Position numbers and translations under genes: made by a program
Notes under the pieces: generated by a model
Told to the model about the DNA's origin: nothing
Database searches by the model: none
The model's input: only the letters and a program-made list of their open reading frames with translations
Source of the DNA: Microbulbifer bruguierae
Lineage (GTDB): Bacteria; Pseudomonadota; Gammaproteobacteria; Pseudomonadales; Cellvibrionaceae
Direction: 5' to 3'
Length of the DNA: 64,000 bases
NCBI RefSeq assembly: GCF_029869925.1
Contig: NZ_CP118605.1
Location: forward strand, 3,996,001 to 4,060,000
Shown here: one piece after another, positions 18,796 to 26,673 of the stretch
Layout: each line of letters opens with the position of its first letter
How positions within the stretch are numbered: the first letter of the stretch is position 1

Positions 18796-19745
18796 TGGGC
18801 CGCAGACCAAAATGGGGCCGGCAGGTCGACGGTGTGCTGTTGCTGAACAAGCCCGCCGGAATCTCCGCCAATGATGCCCTGCAAAAAGCCAAACGCTTGT
18901 TCTTCGCCAACCGCGCCGGCCACACCGGTGCGCTGGACCCCCTGGCTACTGGCGTATTGCCGGTATGCTTTGGCGAAGCGACTAAATTTTCCCAGTATCT
19001 GCTGGATGCGGACAAACGCTACCGCAGTACCTTCTGCTTCGGGATGACCACTGAAACCGGGGACGCCGATGGCAATGTGATTGCCACCACGGACGCTTCC
19101 GGGATTACCGAGTCACAGGTGCGCAAGGCGATGGAAGCCTTCCGTGGCACCATCAGCCAGGTACCGTCCATGTACTCGGCGCTGAAACACAATGGTCAGC
19201 CCCTGTACAAGCTGGCGCGCCAGGGGATCGAGGTGGAGCGGGAAGCGCGGGAAGTGAATATATATTCCTACGAACTGCTCAATTTCATCTCCAGTGCAGA
19301 TTCTCCAGACAAGCTGCCCCGGGCTGAAGTCGAGGTGCATTGCTCCAAGGGCACCTATGTGCGCAGTCTGGCCGAAGATCTCGGCAAGGCCCTGGGCGTC
19401 GGTGCCTTTGTGGAAAAATTGCACCGCAGTGCCGCTGGTCCCTACCACGAGGACGATGCGGTTACCCTGGACGAATTGACCGCAGAGCGCGGTGAAGATC
19501 GCGCGGAAGTACTGGATCACCATTTGCTGCCAGCGGATTCTCCCGCCTCGGCGCTGCCCAAGCTGATCCTGGCGGACGACACGGGTTACTATCTGCGTCA
19601 GGGCCAGCCGGTAATGGATCTGCAGGTCTATCGTTTGGGCGACGAAGGTGATATGGTGCGCCTCTTCCTGGAAAGTGGTGAATTTCTAGGCGTTGGTGAG
19701 ATTACTGATGACGGACGGGTCGCACCCCGTCGGTTGGTAAAGTAG
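18795..19745 (+). CDS. truB: tRNA pseudouridine(55) synthase TruB
   Basis: TruB converts U55 in the T-loop of tRNAs to pseudouridine. The 316-residue protein has the catalytic motif GHTGALDPLATGVLPVC with nucleophile Asp48. It also has the substrate-binding YSALKHNGQPLYKLARQG stretch and the KGTYVRSLAEDLG motif. The C-terminal ~70 residues form a PUA-like domain. The start overlaps the rbfA stop by one base. Length and order match the gammaproteobacterial family. A repeat element follows the stop by 14 bases. Confidence 0.96.
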   Translation: MGRRPKWGRQVDGVLLLNKPAGISANDALQKAKRLFFANRAGHTGALDPLATGVLPVCFGEATKFSQYLLDADKRYRSTFCFGMTTETGDADGNVIATTDASGITESQVRKAMEAFRGTISQVPSMYSALKHNGQPLYKLARQGIEVEREAREVNIYSYELLNFISSADSPDKLPRAEVEVHCSKGTYVRSLAEDLGKALGVGAFVEKLHRSAAGPYHEDDAVTLDELTAERGEDRAEVLDHHLLPADSPASALPKLILADDTGYYLRQGQPVMDLQVYRLGDEGDMVRLFLESGEFLGVGEITDDGRVAPRRLVK

Positions 19746-19758
19746 GCTCTTTATTGTT

Positions 19759-19814
19759 CGTCATACCGGTGAAGGCCGGTATCCAGTGGATTCCGGGTCA
19801 AGCCCGGAATGACG
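19759..19814. repeat. CGTCAT...ATGACG palindromic element between truB and rpsO
   Basis: The outer arms CGTCATACCGG and CCGGAATGACG match at 10 of 11 positions. Inside are two smaller hairpins, CCGGTGAAGGCCGG and CCGGGTCAAGCCCGG. The shape is that of the small dispersed intergenic elements common in proteobacteria. No second copy was seen in this window. Confidence 0.6.
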
Positions 19815-19926
19815 TAAGAAAAGGGACTACACTCGCGGGGTTTATCCGCAATCGCAATTAGCTGGTCTGTAAACATGCACGGGCCAGCCAAATTTTCAAA
19901 GCATGTTACGAACGAGGTAATTCGTT

Positions 19927-20196
19927 ATGGCACTGTCTGCAAACGAAAAAGCAGCCATCCTGAAAGAGCACGGCCAATCTGAAGGCGACACCGGTTCTCC
20001 GGAAGTCCAGGTAGCCCTGCTGACTGCCAACATCAACAAGCTTCAGGGTCACTTTGCTTCTCACAAGCAAGACCACCACTCCCGTCGTGGTCTGATCCGC
20101 ATGGTAAACCAGCGTCGTAAGCTGCTGGACTACCTGAAGCGCAAGGATCTGAACCGTTACGCTCAGCTGATCGCCAAGCTCGGCCTGCGCCGCTAA
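19927..20196 (+). CDS. rpsO: 30S ribosomal protein S15
   Basis: S15 is the 89-residue primary 16S rRNA-binding protein of the platform. Conserved helices include [43 protein letters not shown] and the C-terminal AKLGLRR. GAGGTAA lies 8 bases before the ATG. As in E. coli it stands between truB and pnp and is followed by a strong terminator, so pnp is probably reached only by read-through or its own promoter. S15 usually autoregulates through its own leader; no specific pseudoknot was worked out here. Confidence 0.97.
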   Translation: MALSANEKAAILKEHGQSEGDTGSPEVQVALLTANINKLQGHFASHKQDHHSRRGLIRMVNQRRKLLDYLKRKDLNRYAQLIAKLGLRR

Positions 20197-20204
20197 GACC
20201 CTGA

Positions 20205-20239
20205 GAATGCCCGCCTTATGGCGGGCATTCTTCTTTTTG
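20205..20239 (+). terminator. Rho-independent terminator after rpsO
   Basis: GAATGCCCGCC and GGCGGGCATTC form an 11-bp perfect stem with a TTAT loop, followed by TTCTTTTTG. It begins 9 bases after the rpsO stop. Confidence 0.9.
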
Positions 20240-20335
20240 TATTCTGAATTTTCAGGGAGCAGGGGAGTGAAAGAAGTTCTCTCCTCCCTGGGAACGCCGA
20301 GTGGCATTTCGCCCGCTGAGGGTTCCGCTCGGCAA

Positions 20336-20398
20336 TTCGCCTGCAAGCAGTCTCCTGCAAAGTGATGTATGAATGCAGGAGCCTGCCTCGCAGGCGAG
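20336..20398. repeat. Diverged REP pair upstream of pnp
   Basis: TTCGCCTGCAAGCAG followed by TCTCCTGCA faces an inverse copy GCAGGAGCCTGC ending in GCAGGCGAG. It is recognisably the same family as the RAYT-linked REPs but has more mismatches. Confidence 0.75.
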
Positions 20399-20454
20399 CA
20401 ATGTAGGGGCTGTTGGAATGGGCCAGCAGCCGTAAGGAAACAGGAAAGATACTA

Positions 20455-22572
20455 GTGAATCCAGTAACCAAAACATTCCAGTACGGAAAAAACCAGGTCA
20501 CCATTGAGACCGGCCGTATCGCTCGCCAGGCTACCGGTGCTGCGCTGGTCACCATGGGTGAAACCGTAGTGCTGTGTACCGTAGTTGGTGCCAAGGAAGC
20601 CAAGCCTGATCAGGGCTTCTTCCCGCTGTCCGTGCACTATCAGGAAAAGGCCTACGCGGCCGGCAAGATTCCCGGTGGCTTCTTCAAGCGTGAAGGCCGC
20701 CCGTCAGAGAAAGAAACCCTGACCTCCCGCCTGATCGACCGTCCGATCCGCCCGCTGTTCCCGAAAGGCTTCATGAACGAAGTACAGGTGATGATCACCG
20801 TACTGTCCGCGGAAAAAGACGTGGATCCGGATATCGCCGGCATGATCGGTACCTCCGCAGCCCTGTCCGTATCCGGTATCCCCTTCGGCGGCCCGATTGG
20901 CGCTGCGCGCGTGGGTTACACCGAAAAAGACGGCTACCTGCTGAATCCCGGCTACGCAGCTCTGAAAGAGTCCGAGCTGGACATGGTTGTTGCGGGTACC
21001 AAAGACGCGGTTCTGATGGTGGAATCCGAAGCTGCTGAGCTGCCGGAAGACATCATGTTGGGCGCGGTACTGTTCGCGCACCAGGAAATGCAGGCGGTTG
21101 TCAAAGTCTGTGAAGAGCTGAAAGCCGAAGCCGGTAAGCCCACCTGGGACTGGCAGCCAGAAGCCGTCAACGAAGAACTGAAGTCCGCTCTGGAAGCCCA
21201 GTTCAGCGAAAAAGTGGCAGAAGCTTACAAAATCACCGACAAGCAGCAGCGCACCGCCCGTCTGGGCGAACTGCGCAGCGAAGCCGCTGAAGCCCTGGCT
21301 ACCGAAGAGCTGTCTGCTGATATGGTTAAGAGCTACTTCGGCAAGCTGGAAAAGAAAACCGTACGTGGCGCCGTGGTCCGCGGTGAGCCCCGTATCGACG
21401 GTCGCGACACCAAAACCGTGCGCCCGATCAGTGTAGAAGTCGGTGTACTGCCGAAGGGTCACGGCTCCGCACTGTTCACCCGTGGTGAAACCCAGGCGCT
21501 GGTTGTTGCCACCCTCGGTGCTACCCGCGATGCGCAGATCATCGATGCACTGGAAGGCGAGCGCAAAGACTACTTCATGCTGCACTACAACTTCCCTCCC
21601 TACTCTGTAGGTGAAGCGGGTCGTGTAGGTGCTACCGGTCGTCGCGAGATCGGCCACGGCCGTCTGGCCCGTCGCGGTATTGCTGCGGTACTGCCGAACC
21701 CGGAAACCTTCCCCTACACCCTGCGTGTGGTTTCCGAGATCACCGAATCCAACGGTTCCAGCTCCATGGCTTCCGTGTGTGGTTCCAGCCTGGCGCTGAT
21801 GGATGCGGGTGTACCGCTGAAGGCTCCGGTTGCTGGTATCGCCATGGGCCTGGTGAAGGAAGAAGACGGCTTTGCTGTTCTGACCGACATCCTCGGTGAC
21901 GAAGACCACCTGGGCGATATGGACTTCAAGGTAGCCGGTACCGCTTCTGGTGTGACCGCGCTGCAGATGGACATCAAGATCGAAGGTATCACCGAAGAGA
22001 TCATGGAAACTGCCCTCGAGCAGGCTCTGCACGCCCGTCTGCATATCCTCGCGGAAATGAACAAGGTGATCGGTGCTTCCCGCGAAGCGGTTAACGAAAA
22101 CGCGCCGCGCTATGCGACCCTGAAGATTCATCCGGATAAGATCCGCGATGTTATCGGTAAAGGCGGTGCCACCATCCGCTCCATCACCGAAGAAACCGGT
22201 GCGTCTATCGATATCGAAGACGACGGTACCGTGAAGGTATTCGGTGAAGACGGTCAGAGCCTGGAAGCGGCCGTTACCCGCATCGAGGAAATCACCGCGG
22301 AAGCCGAAATCGGTGCTATCTACGAGGGTAAAGTGGTCCGCATCGTGGACTTCGGTGCATTCGTTAACTTCCTGCCGGGTAAAGACGGTCTGGTACACAT
22401 CTCCCAGATCGCCGAAGAGCGTGTTAACGCCGTTGCTGATTACCTGAGCGAAGGGCAAACTGTTAAGGTCAAGGTGCTGGACGTAGACCAGCGCGGCCGT
22501 ATCAAGCTGTCCATCAAGGAAGCGAAAGCCGACGAAGCCGAGCAGGCGGATGCGGCGACTGGCGAGGAGTAA
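20455..22572 (+). CDS. pnp: Polyribonucleotide nucleotidyltransferase (PNPase)
   Basis: PNPase is the phosphorolytic 3'-5' exoribonuclease of the RNA degradosome. The ~705-residue protein has two RNase PH domains: ~5-220, and ~310-545 with the active-site region [20 protein letters not shown] domain follows at ~550-612 ([15 protein letters not shown]). An S1 domain spans ~615-690 ([26 protein letters not shown]). GTG at 20455 is taken as start because it begins the family N terminus ([10 protein letters not shown]) and AGGAAAG lies ~6 bases upstream; an ATG at 20413 would add 14 unconserved residues. The 3' end is closed by a strong terminator at 22607. Confidence 0.96.
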   Translation: MNPVTKTFQYGKNQVTIETGRIARQATGAALVTMGETVVLCTVVGAKEAKPDQGFFPLSVHYQEKAYAAGKIPGGFFKREGRPSEKETLTSRLIDRPIRPLFPKGFMNEVQVMITVLSAEKDVDPDIAGMIGTSAALSVSGIPFGGPIGAARVGYTEKDGYLLNPGYAALKESELDMVVAGTKDAVLMVESEAAELPEDIMLGAVLFAHQEMQAVVKVCEELKAEAGKPTWDWQPEAVNEELKSALEAQFSEKVAEAYKITDKQQRTARLGELRSEAAEALATEELSADMVKSYFGKLEKKTVRGAVVRGEPRIDGRDTKTVRPISVEVGVLPKGHGSALFTRGETQALVVATLGATRDAQIIDALEGERKDYFMLHYNFPPYSVGEAGRVGATGRREIGHGRLARRGIAAVLPNPETFPYTLRVVSEITESNGSSSMASVCGSSLALMDAGVPLKAPVAGIAMGLVKEEDGFAVLTDILGDEDHLGDMDFKVAGTASGVTALQMDIKIEGITEEIMETALEQALHARLHILAEMNKVIGASREAVNENAPRYATLKIHPDKIRDVIGKGGATIRSITEETGASIDIEDDGTVKVFGEDGQSLEAAVTRIEEITAEAEIGAIYEGKVVRIVDFGAFVNFLPGKDGLVHISQIAEERVNAVADYLSEGQTVKVKVLDVDQRGRIKLSIKEAKADEAEQADAATGEE

Positions 22573-22606
22573 TCTCTCCCGCTTCAGTAGCCTCTTGTAG
22601 GCAATA

Positions 22607-22638
22607 GAAAACGGTGGCTATAGGCCACCGTTTTTTTT
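22607..22638 (+). terminator. Rho-independent terminator after pnp
   Basis: ACGGTGGC and GCCACCGT form a perfect 8-bp stem with a TATAG loop, flanked by AAA and a run of eight T. It ends the rimP-pnp transcription unit. Confidence 0.92.
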
Positions 22639-22663
22639 GCAATAAATTTGTGGGGGAAACGTC

Positions 22664-23488
22664 GTGGAAGTGTTATTGATCTACTTGTTGGTAGGCATGG
22701 GTGCAGGAACCATCGCCGGCCTGTTTGGCGTCGGCGGGGGGCTGATTATTGTCCCGGCACTGGTATTGGTATTTGCCGCCCAGGGTATCGCACCTGAAAT
22801 TCTCACGCACATGGCGGTGGGTACATCGCTCGCTACCATTGTCATCACCTCCATCAGTTCCGTTCGTACCCATCACGGCAAGCGCGCAGTGGACTGGAAA
22901 ATTGTTGTCGCAATGGCGCCGGGAATTTTGCTGGGATCCTGGATTGGCGGTATGACTGCAGATTGGCTGAGCGGCGCCTGGCTGCAATTCCTGATCGGAA
23001 TTTTCGCGGTGGGTATCGCACTCAAGATGTGGCTGGATGGCCTGCGTAAAACAGCAATACCCACAGATGGCAGCCGCTTGCCAGGCAAGGCCGGCTTAAC
23101 GGCAGCGGGCGCGTTTATCGGTTGGGTATCGGCGATATTCGGAATTGGTGGGGGCTCACTTACCGTACCCTTTCTCAATCGTTGCCACGTCGTTATGCAG
23201 CGGGCGGTGGCTACCTCTGCCGCCTGTGGCTTGCCGATCGCTGTGGCCGGTGCCGCAAGTTTTGCGGTGCAGGGCTGGGGGAATGCGCAGTTGCCGGCGT
23301 GGAGCAGTGGCTATATCTACTGGCCTGCGTTTCTGGGTATTGTCCTTGCCAGTACCTGGTTTGCGCGCCTTGGCGCCCTGTTGGCCCACAAACTCTCACC
23401 GCAGTTGCTGAAAAACTGTTTTGCCGGGTTACTGTTTTTTATTGGCCTGCGTTTTATCTGGCTGAATTACGGAGTGGTTACCGGGTAA
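22664..23488 (+). CDS. TSUP (TauE/SafE) family membrane transporter
   Basis: This 274-residue integral membrane protein has about eight transmembrane helices in two homologous halves. Each half opens with the family glycine motif: GLFGVGGGLIIVPAL near residue 20 and AIFGIGGGSLTVPFL near residue 160. TSUP proteins export or import sulfite, sulfoacetate or related anions; the substrate cannot be told from the sequence. GTG is the start, with GGGGGAA 6 bases upstream. It is an isolated gene between the pnp terminator and a bidirectional terminator at 23545. Confidence 0.88.
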   Translation: MEVLLIYLLVGMGAGTIAGLFGVGGGLIIVPALVLVFAAQGIAPEILTHMAVGTSLATIVITSISSVRTHHGKRAVDWKIVVAMAPGILLGSWIGGMTADWLSGAWLQFLIGIFAVGIALKMWLDGLRKTAIPTDGSRLPGKAGLTAAGAFIGWVSAIFGIGGGSLTVPFLNRCHVVMQRAVATSAACGLPIAVAGAASFAVQGWGNAQLPAWSSGYIYWPAFLGIVLASTWFARLGALLAHKLSPQLLKNCFAGLLFFIGLRFIWLNYGVVTG

Positions 23489-23490
23489 AT

Positions 23491-23525
23491 AGGTTGGGCA
23501 AAGGCGCGTAGCGAGGTGCCCAACA
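23491..23525. repeat. GGGCA-family palindromic element
   Basis: AGGTTGGGCAAAG and GGTGCCCAAC face each other across GCGCGTAGCGA. The core matches the arms of the 18289-18365 repeat. It directly follows the TSUP stop codon. Confidence 0.6.
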
Positions 23526-23544
23526 AACCGGCCACCTCGCCAAC

Positions 23545-23580
23545 AAAAAAGGCCGCTGCGGTTCCCCGCAGCGGCCTTTT
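23545..23580. terminator. Bidirectional terminator between TSUP and POT genes
   Basis: AAAAAAGGCCGCTGCGG and CCGCAGCGGCCTTTT form a long perfect stem with a TTC/C-type short loop. It has A- and T-runs on both sides and lies between two converging genes. Confidence 0.9.
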
Positions 23581-23601
23581 CACACCGGAAATGTTTTCCG
23601 A

Positions 23602-25137
23602 TTATGCAGTCTTGGCAGAAGCCTCAGCCGGCTCAACCGGTTCGATATGGCCTTGTCCAAGACCTTCCCAGGACTTGGATTTCAGACTGATCAGCGCGAT
23701 TACGGCACCGATACCAATACTGAAGATCGCAATCTGCAGGTACAGGTTTGGCAGTTCGGAAACGTTGTTTGGATCGAAGTTGCCTGCCAGTAGTCCGGCA
23801 ATGATGTTGCCGATAGAGTAAGTCAGTACAAACACACCCATCATCTGACCGGCGAAGCGGCGTGGGGAGAGCTTGCTTACCGCACTCAGGGCCACCGGAC
23901 TCAGGCACAGTTCACCCACCGTATGCAGGAAGTAAGTAGCCACCAGCCAGAACGGGGCCACTTTCAGACCCGCTGCGGCCTGCTGGGCAGCGAAAAACAT
24001 CACGATAAAGCCGGAAGCCATGATGATCAGGCCAATGGCACACTTCAGGGAGTAAGAAGGTGTGATCATGCGCTTGCCGAGGTTGATCCACAATGCGGCA
24101 AAGAACGGCGAAAGGATAATGATCGTGAGTGGGTTAATGTTCTGGAACCAGCTTACCGGTATTTCAAAAGAGCCAACCATACGGTTGGTGAAATCCTGAG
24201 TGAACAGCGTCAGGGAGGAGCCTGCCTGCTCGAAGCCGGACCAGAAACACGCGGATGCCAAACACACCAGGAACAGTGCCCACATGCGACGCTTTTCGAT
24301 CTGGCTCAGATTGCCACCGAAATAGATGTAGGCGTAGTAGGCGAAGAAGATCAGGGTAAAGATGACCGCTGTATTTTGAGCGACCGCGACCGGGTTGATG
24401 GTAATCACACCACTAATGGACAGTGCAGCGACAACCGCAACGGTAGCGACGATTGCCCAGATCACACCCCACGCCTTCTTGGCGCCTTGTGGGGACATCG
24501 GATGCTCAGGCTGGAGGCTGGCGTCACCCAGGTTGCCGATGGTCTTGCGGTACTGGATCAGGCCGATGGCCATACCCACAGCAGCAGCGCCGAAGCCCCA
24601 GTGCCAGCCCACTTTCTCGCCCAGAGTGCCAACGACCATGTAGCCAATGAATGAGCCGAGGTTGATACCCATGTAATAGAGTGCATAGCCGCTGTCGCGA
24701 CGTACGTCATCGGGCTGGTACAGGTGGCCGACCAGCGCACTGATATTGGGTTTCAGCAGGCCGGTACCGGTGGCGACCAGAATCAACCCGACAAAGAAGG
24801 TGCCCTGACTGGGAATCGCCAACACGATGTGCCCGCACATGATGATGATGCCGCCGTACCAGACGGTACGCTGGCCGCCTAAAAGCCGGTCGGCGATCCA
24901 GCCACCGGGAAGCCCCAGAAAATACACCGCACCGGTGTAGAGGCCGTAAATGGCGGCAGCAGCCGCTGCGGTAAAGGCAAGACCTTCTTTTTGCAGGCTA
25001 GCGGTCATAAACATGACCAACAGGGCCCGCATTCCGTAGTAACTCATCCGCTCCCACATTTCCGTAAAGAAGAGCGTAGAGAGTCCCTTGGGATGGCCGA
25101 AGAAGCCGGCGCTATTCTGATGCGTATTTGACGACAT
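23602..25137 (-). CDS. Proton-dependent oligopeptide transporter (POT/PTR family MFS), copy 1
   Basis: This 511-residue protein has 12-14 predicted membrane helices. It imports di- and tripeptides with protons. The N terminus has the POT signature GHPKGLSTLFFTEMWERMSYYGMRALL, with the ExxER-type motif (EMWER). A further conserved stretch is YALYYMGINLGSFIGYMVVG. The PTR2-like block near residue 390 is GELCLSPVALSAVSKLSP. It is single-gene, closed by the bidirectional terminator at 23545 and divergent from the lipoprotein gene at 25294. A second, clearly diverged POT transporter is at 54828-56309. Two copies suit a protein-degrading marine heterotroph. Confidence 0.92.
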   Translation of the reverse strand: MSSNTHQNSAGFFGHPKGLSTLFFTEMWERMSYYGMRALLVMFMTASLQKEGLAFTAAAAAAIYGLYTGAVYFLGLPGGWIADRLLGGQRTVWYGGIIIMCGHIVLAIPSQGTFFVGLILVATGTGLLKPNISALVGHLYQPDDVRRDSGYALYYMGINLGSFIGYMVVGTLGEKVGWHWGFGAAAVGMAIGLIQYRKTIGNLGDASLQPEHPMSPQGAKKAWGVIWAIVATVAVVAALSISGVITINPVAVAQNTAVIFTLIFFAYYAYIYFGGNLSQIEKRRMWALFLVCLASACFWSGFEQAGSSLTLFTQDFTNRMVGSFEIPVSWFQNINPLTIIILSPFFAALWINLGKRMITPSYSLKCAIGLIIMASGFIVMFFAAQQAAAGLKVAPFWLVATYFLHTVGELCLSPVALSAVSKLSPRRFAGQMMGVFVLTYSIGNIIAGLLAGNFDPNNVSELPNLYLQIAIFSIGIGAVIALISLKSKSWEGLGQGHIEPVEPAEASAKTA

Positions 25138-25293
25138 ATCAGGGTATCCAGTTGTTATAGCTTTGGTTAACTGTCCGAGTTTAACAGCGGAATTTTCTTC
25201 AGGCGAATGGTTACAAATGAAACAGGGAATGCAACTGCAAAAAGGATTTCATTACGACAGGAATAGTGGAAAACTAGTGTTTCAGGAAATCAT

Positions 25294-26583
25294 ATGGGGA
25301 AAATAACGATGAAAACCCCGCAAAATTCTGCATATTGCTGGCCGAACCGGTCACAAACCAGTGGCAGACCTCTGTGTGGGGTTCTACTCGGCCTCGCATT
25401 GTTGACCGGGTGCACGAGTTCTGCGCCTGTGCCCACGACCCACATCGAGACGTCGTGGTTATTATCTGGGGCGGTATTACTCGGTGAGCCACTGGAGCGC
25501 GCCAGCCTCCCGGATGATCCCATTCTTGCGCTGCCAGAGGACATGCAGGCTTATCTCTCGCAATTGGCGCCGGGCGCAAGCCCGGACAATCGACTGCAGG
25601 CGCTCTTGAAAGCCTTTCAGCGCCGCGAATTTACTGTTGAGTACGATGCACAGGCTACGTTGACTGCCGAGGAGACGTATCGGCAACAGAAAGGCAACTG
25701 CATGGCCTTTACCGTGATGATGGTGGCGATGGCAAGGGAGTTGGGGGCAAACGCGTATTTCAATCAGGTAGAGGTACCCCCGGTTTGGGAGCATGAAGAA
25801 CCCCAGACTTTTGTCGTTTATCGCCATATCAATATGGTGTCCGAGAGCGCACGCGGCCGTCGGGTAGTGGATTTCAATCTCGCGGCCTACGATCCGATAT
25901 ACGATCAGCGGGAGTTGTCGGATGCTGAAGCGTTTGCCCAGTATTACAGCAATCGGGGAATTGAATGGATGCGCCAGGGGAGTCAGGCCGAAGCATTCCG
26001 GTATATGCGCAAGGCGCTAATGTTGCACCCGGGGAGTGCGGACTTGTGGGCGAACCTGGGGGCGCTGTACAGCCGGAATCAGAAATTTGATGCTGCAGAG
26101 CAGAGTTATCTGCAGGCATTGCAGCTGGATACTCAGCACGCGATATCAATGAGTAATCTGGAAAGGCTTTACCGCAAAGGAGAGCGTATTGCGCTGGCCG
26201 ACTATTATGCCGAAAGAGCCCGCTATCATCGCGAGCACAATCCGTATTACCTCTACTATCAGGCGCGAAACGCCTATGAACACGGGGATTACCTGAGTGC
26301 CAAAAAACAGCTGAAGAGAGCAATCTGGCAATATAAGGGCGACCATCGATTCCACTTTCTGATGGGGTTGGCCAGTTTTCGCCTGGGGGATTATCAGGAT
26401 TCCCGTGATCATTTTTTTGAAGCGTTTCACCACGCAAACAATTCCCCGGCCAGAGGCGTGTATCTAAGGAAGTTGGAACTGATGGATCAACAGGGTTTAG
26501 GTGGGCAGCAGGATAAGCGCTCGCGTGTGCAGTGGCGAACCTCAAGGCCGGTAAACCCGTCGAATCTGCTTGATAGATGGTGA
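25294..26583 (+). CDS. Outer-envelope lipoprotein with transglutaminase-like region and TPR repeats
   Basis: The protein has 429 residues with a lipoprotein signal ending in LLTG-C (Cys40). Residues ~100-215 resemble a transglutaminase-like/cysteine-protease fold: QKGNCMAFTVMMVAMAREL gives a candidate Cys, followed by HINMV and VDFNLA. At least four TPR-like repeats follow at ~225-390 (for example AFRYMRKALMLHPGSADLWANLGALYS). This combination is known in uncharacterised bacterial lipoproteins thought to act in protein assembly at the membrane. Two starts are plausible (25294 with AGGA, 25309 with GGGGA upstream); the longer is given. No functional partner is evident nearby. Confidence 0.75.
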   Translation: MGKITMKTPQNSAYCWPNRSQTSGRPLCGVLLGLALLTGCTSSAPVPTTHIETSWLLSGAVLLGEPLERASLPDDPILALPEDMQAYLSQLAPGASPDNRLQALLKAFQRREFTVEYDAQATLTAEETYRQQKGNCMAFTVMMVAMARELGANAYFNQVEVPPVWEHEEPQTFVVYRHINMVSESARGRRVVDFNLAAYDPIYDQRELSDAEAFAQYYSNRGIEWMRQGSQAEAFRYMRKALMLHPGSADLWANLGALYSRNQKFDAAEQSYLQALQLDTQHAISMSNLERLYRKGERIALADYYAERARYHREHNPYYLYYQARNAYEHGDYLSAKKQLKRAIWQYKGDHRFHFLMGLASFRLGDYQDSRDHFFEAFHHANNSPARGVYLRKLELMDQQGLGGQQDKRSRVQWRTSRPVNPSNLLDRW

Positions 26584-26615
26584 TTGCTCACTGACGACTT
26601 TGTTGAGAGTGTTTC

Positions 26616-26654
26616 AAAAAAAAAGGGGGATGCCGATTGGCGTCCCCCTTTTTA
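26616..26654. terminator. Bidirectional terminator between lipoprotein and TBDR genes
   Basis: GGGGGATGCC and GGCGTCCCCC pair (one G-T) around GATT, flanked by nine A and by TTTTT. It serves the plus-strand lipoprotein and the minus-strand receptor, which converge here. Confidence 0.88.
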
Positions 26655-26673
26655 GTTTGACCGAAGTCAGCTC

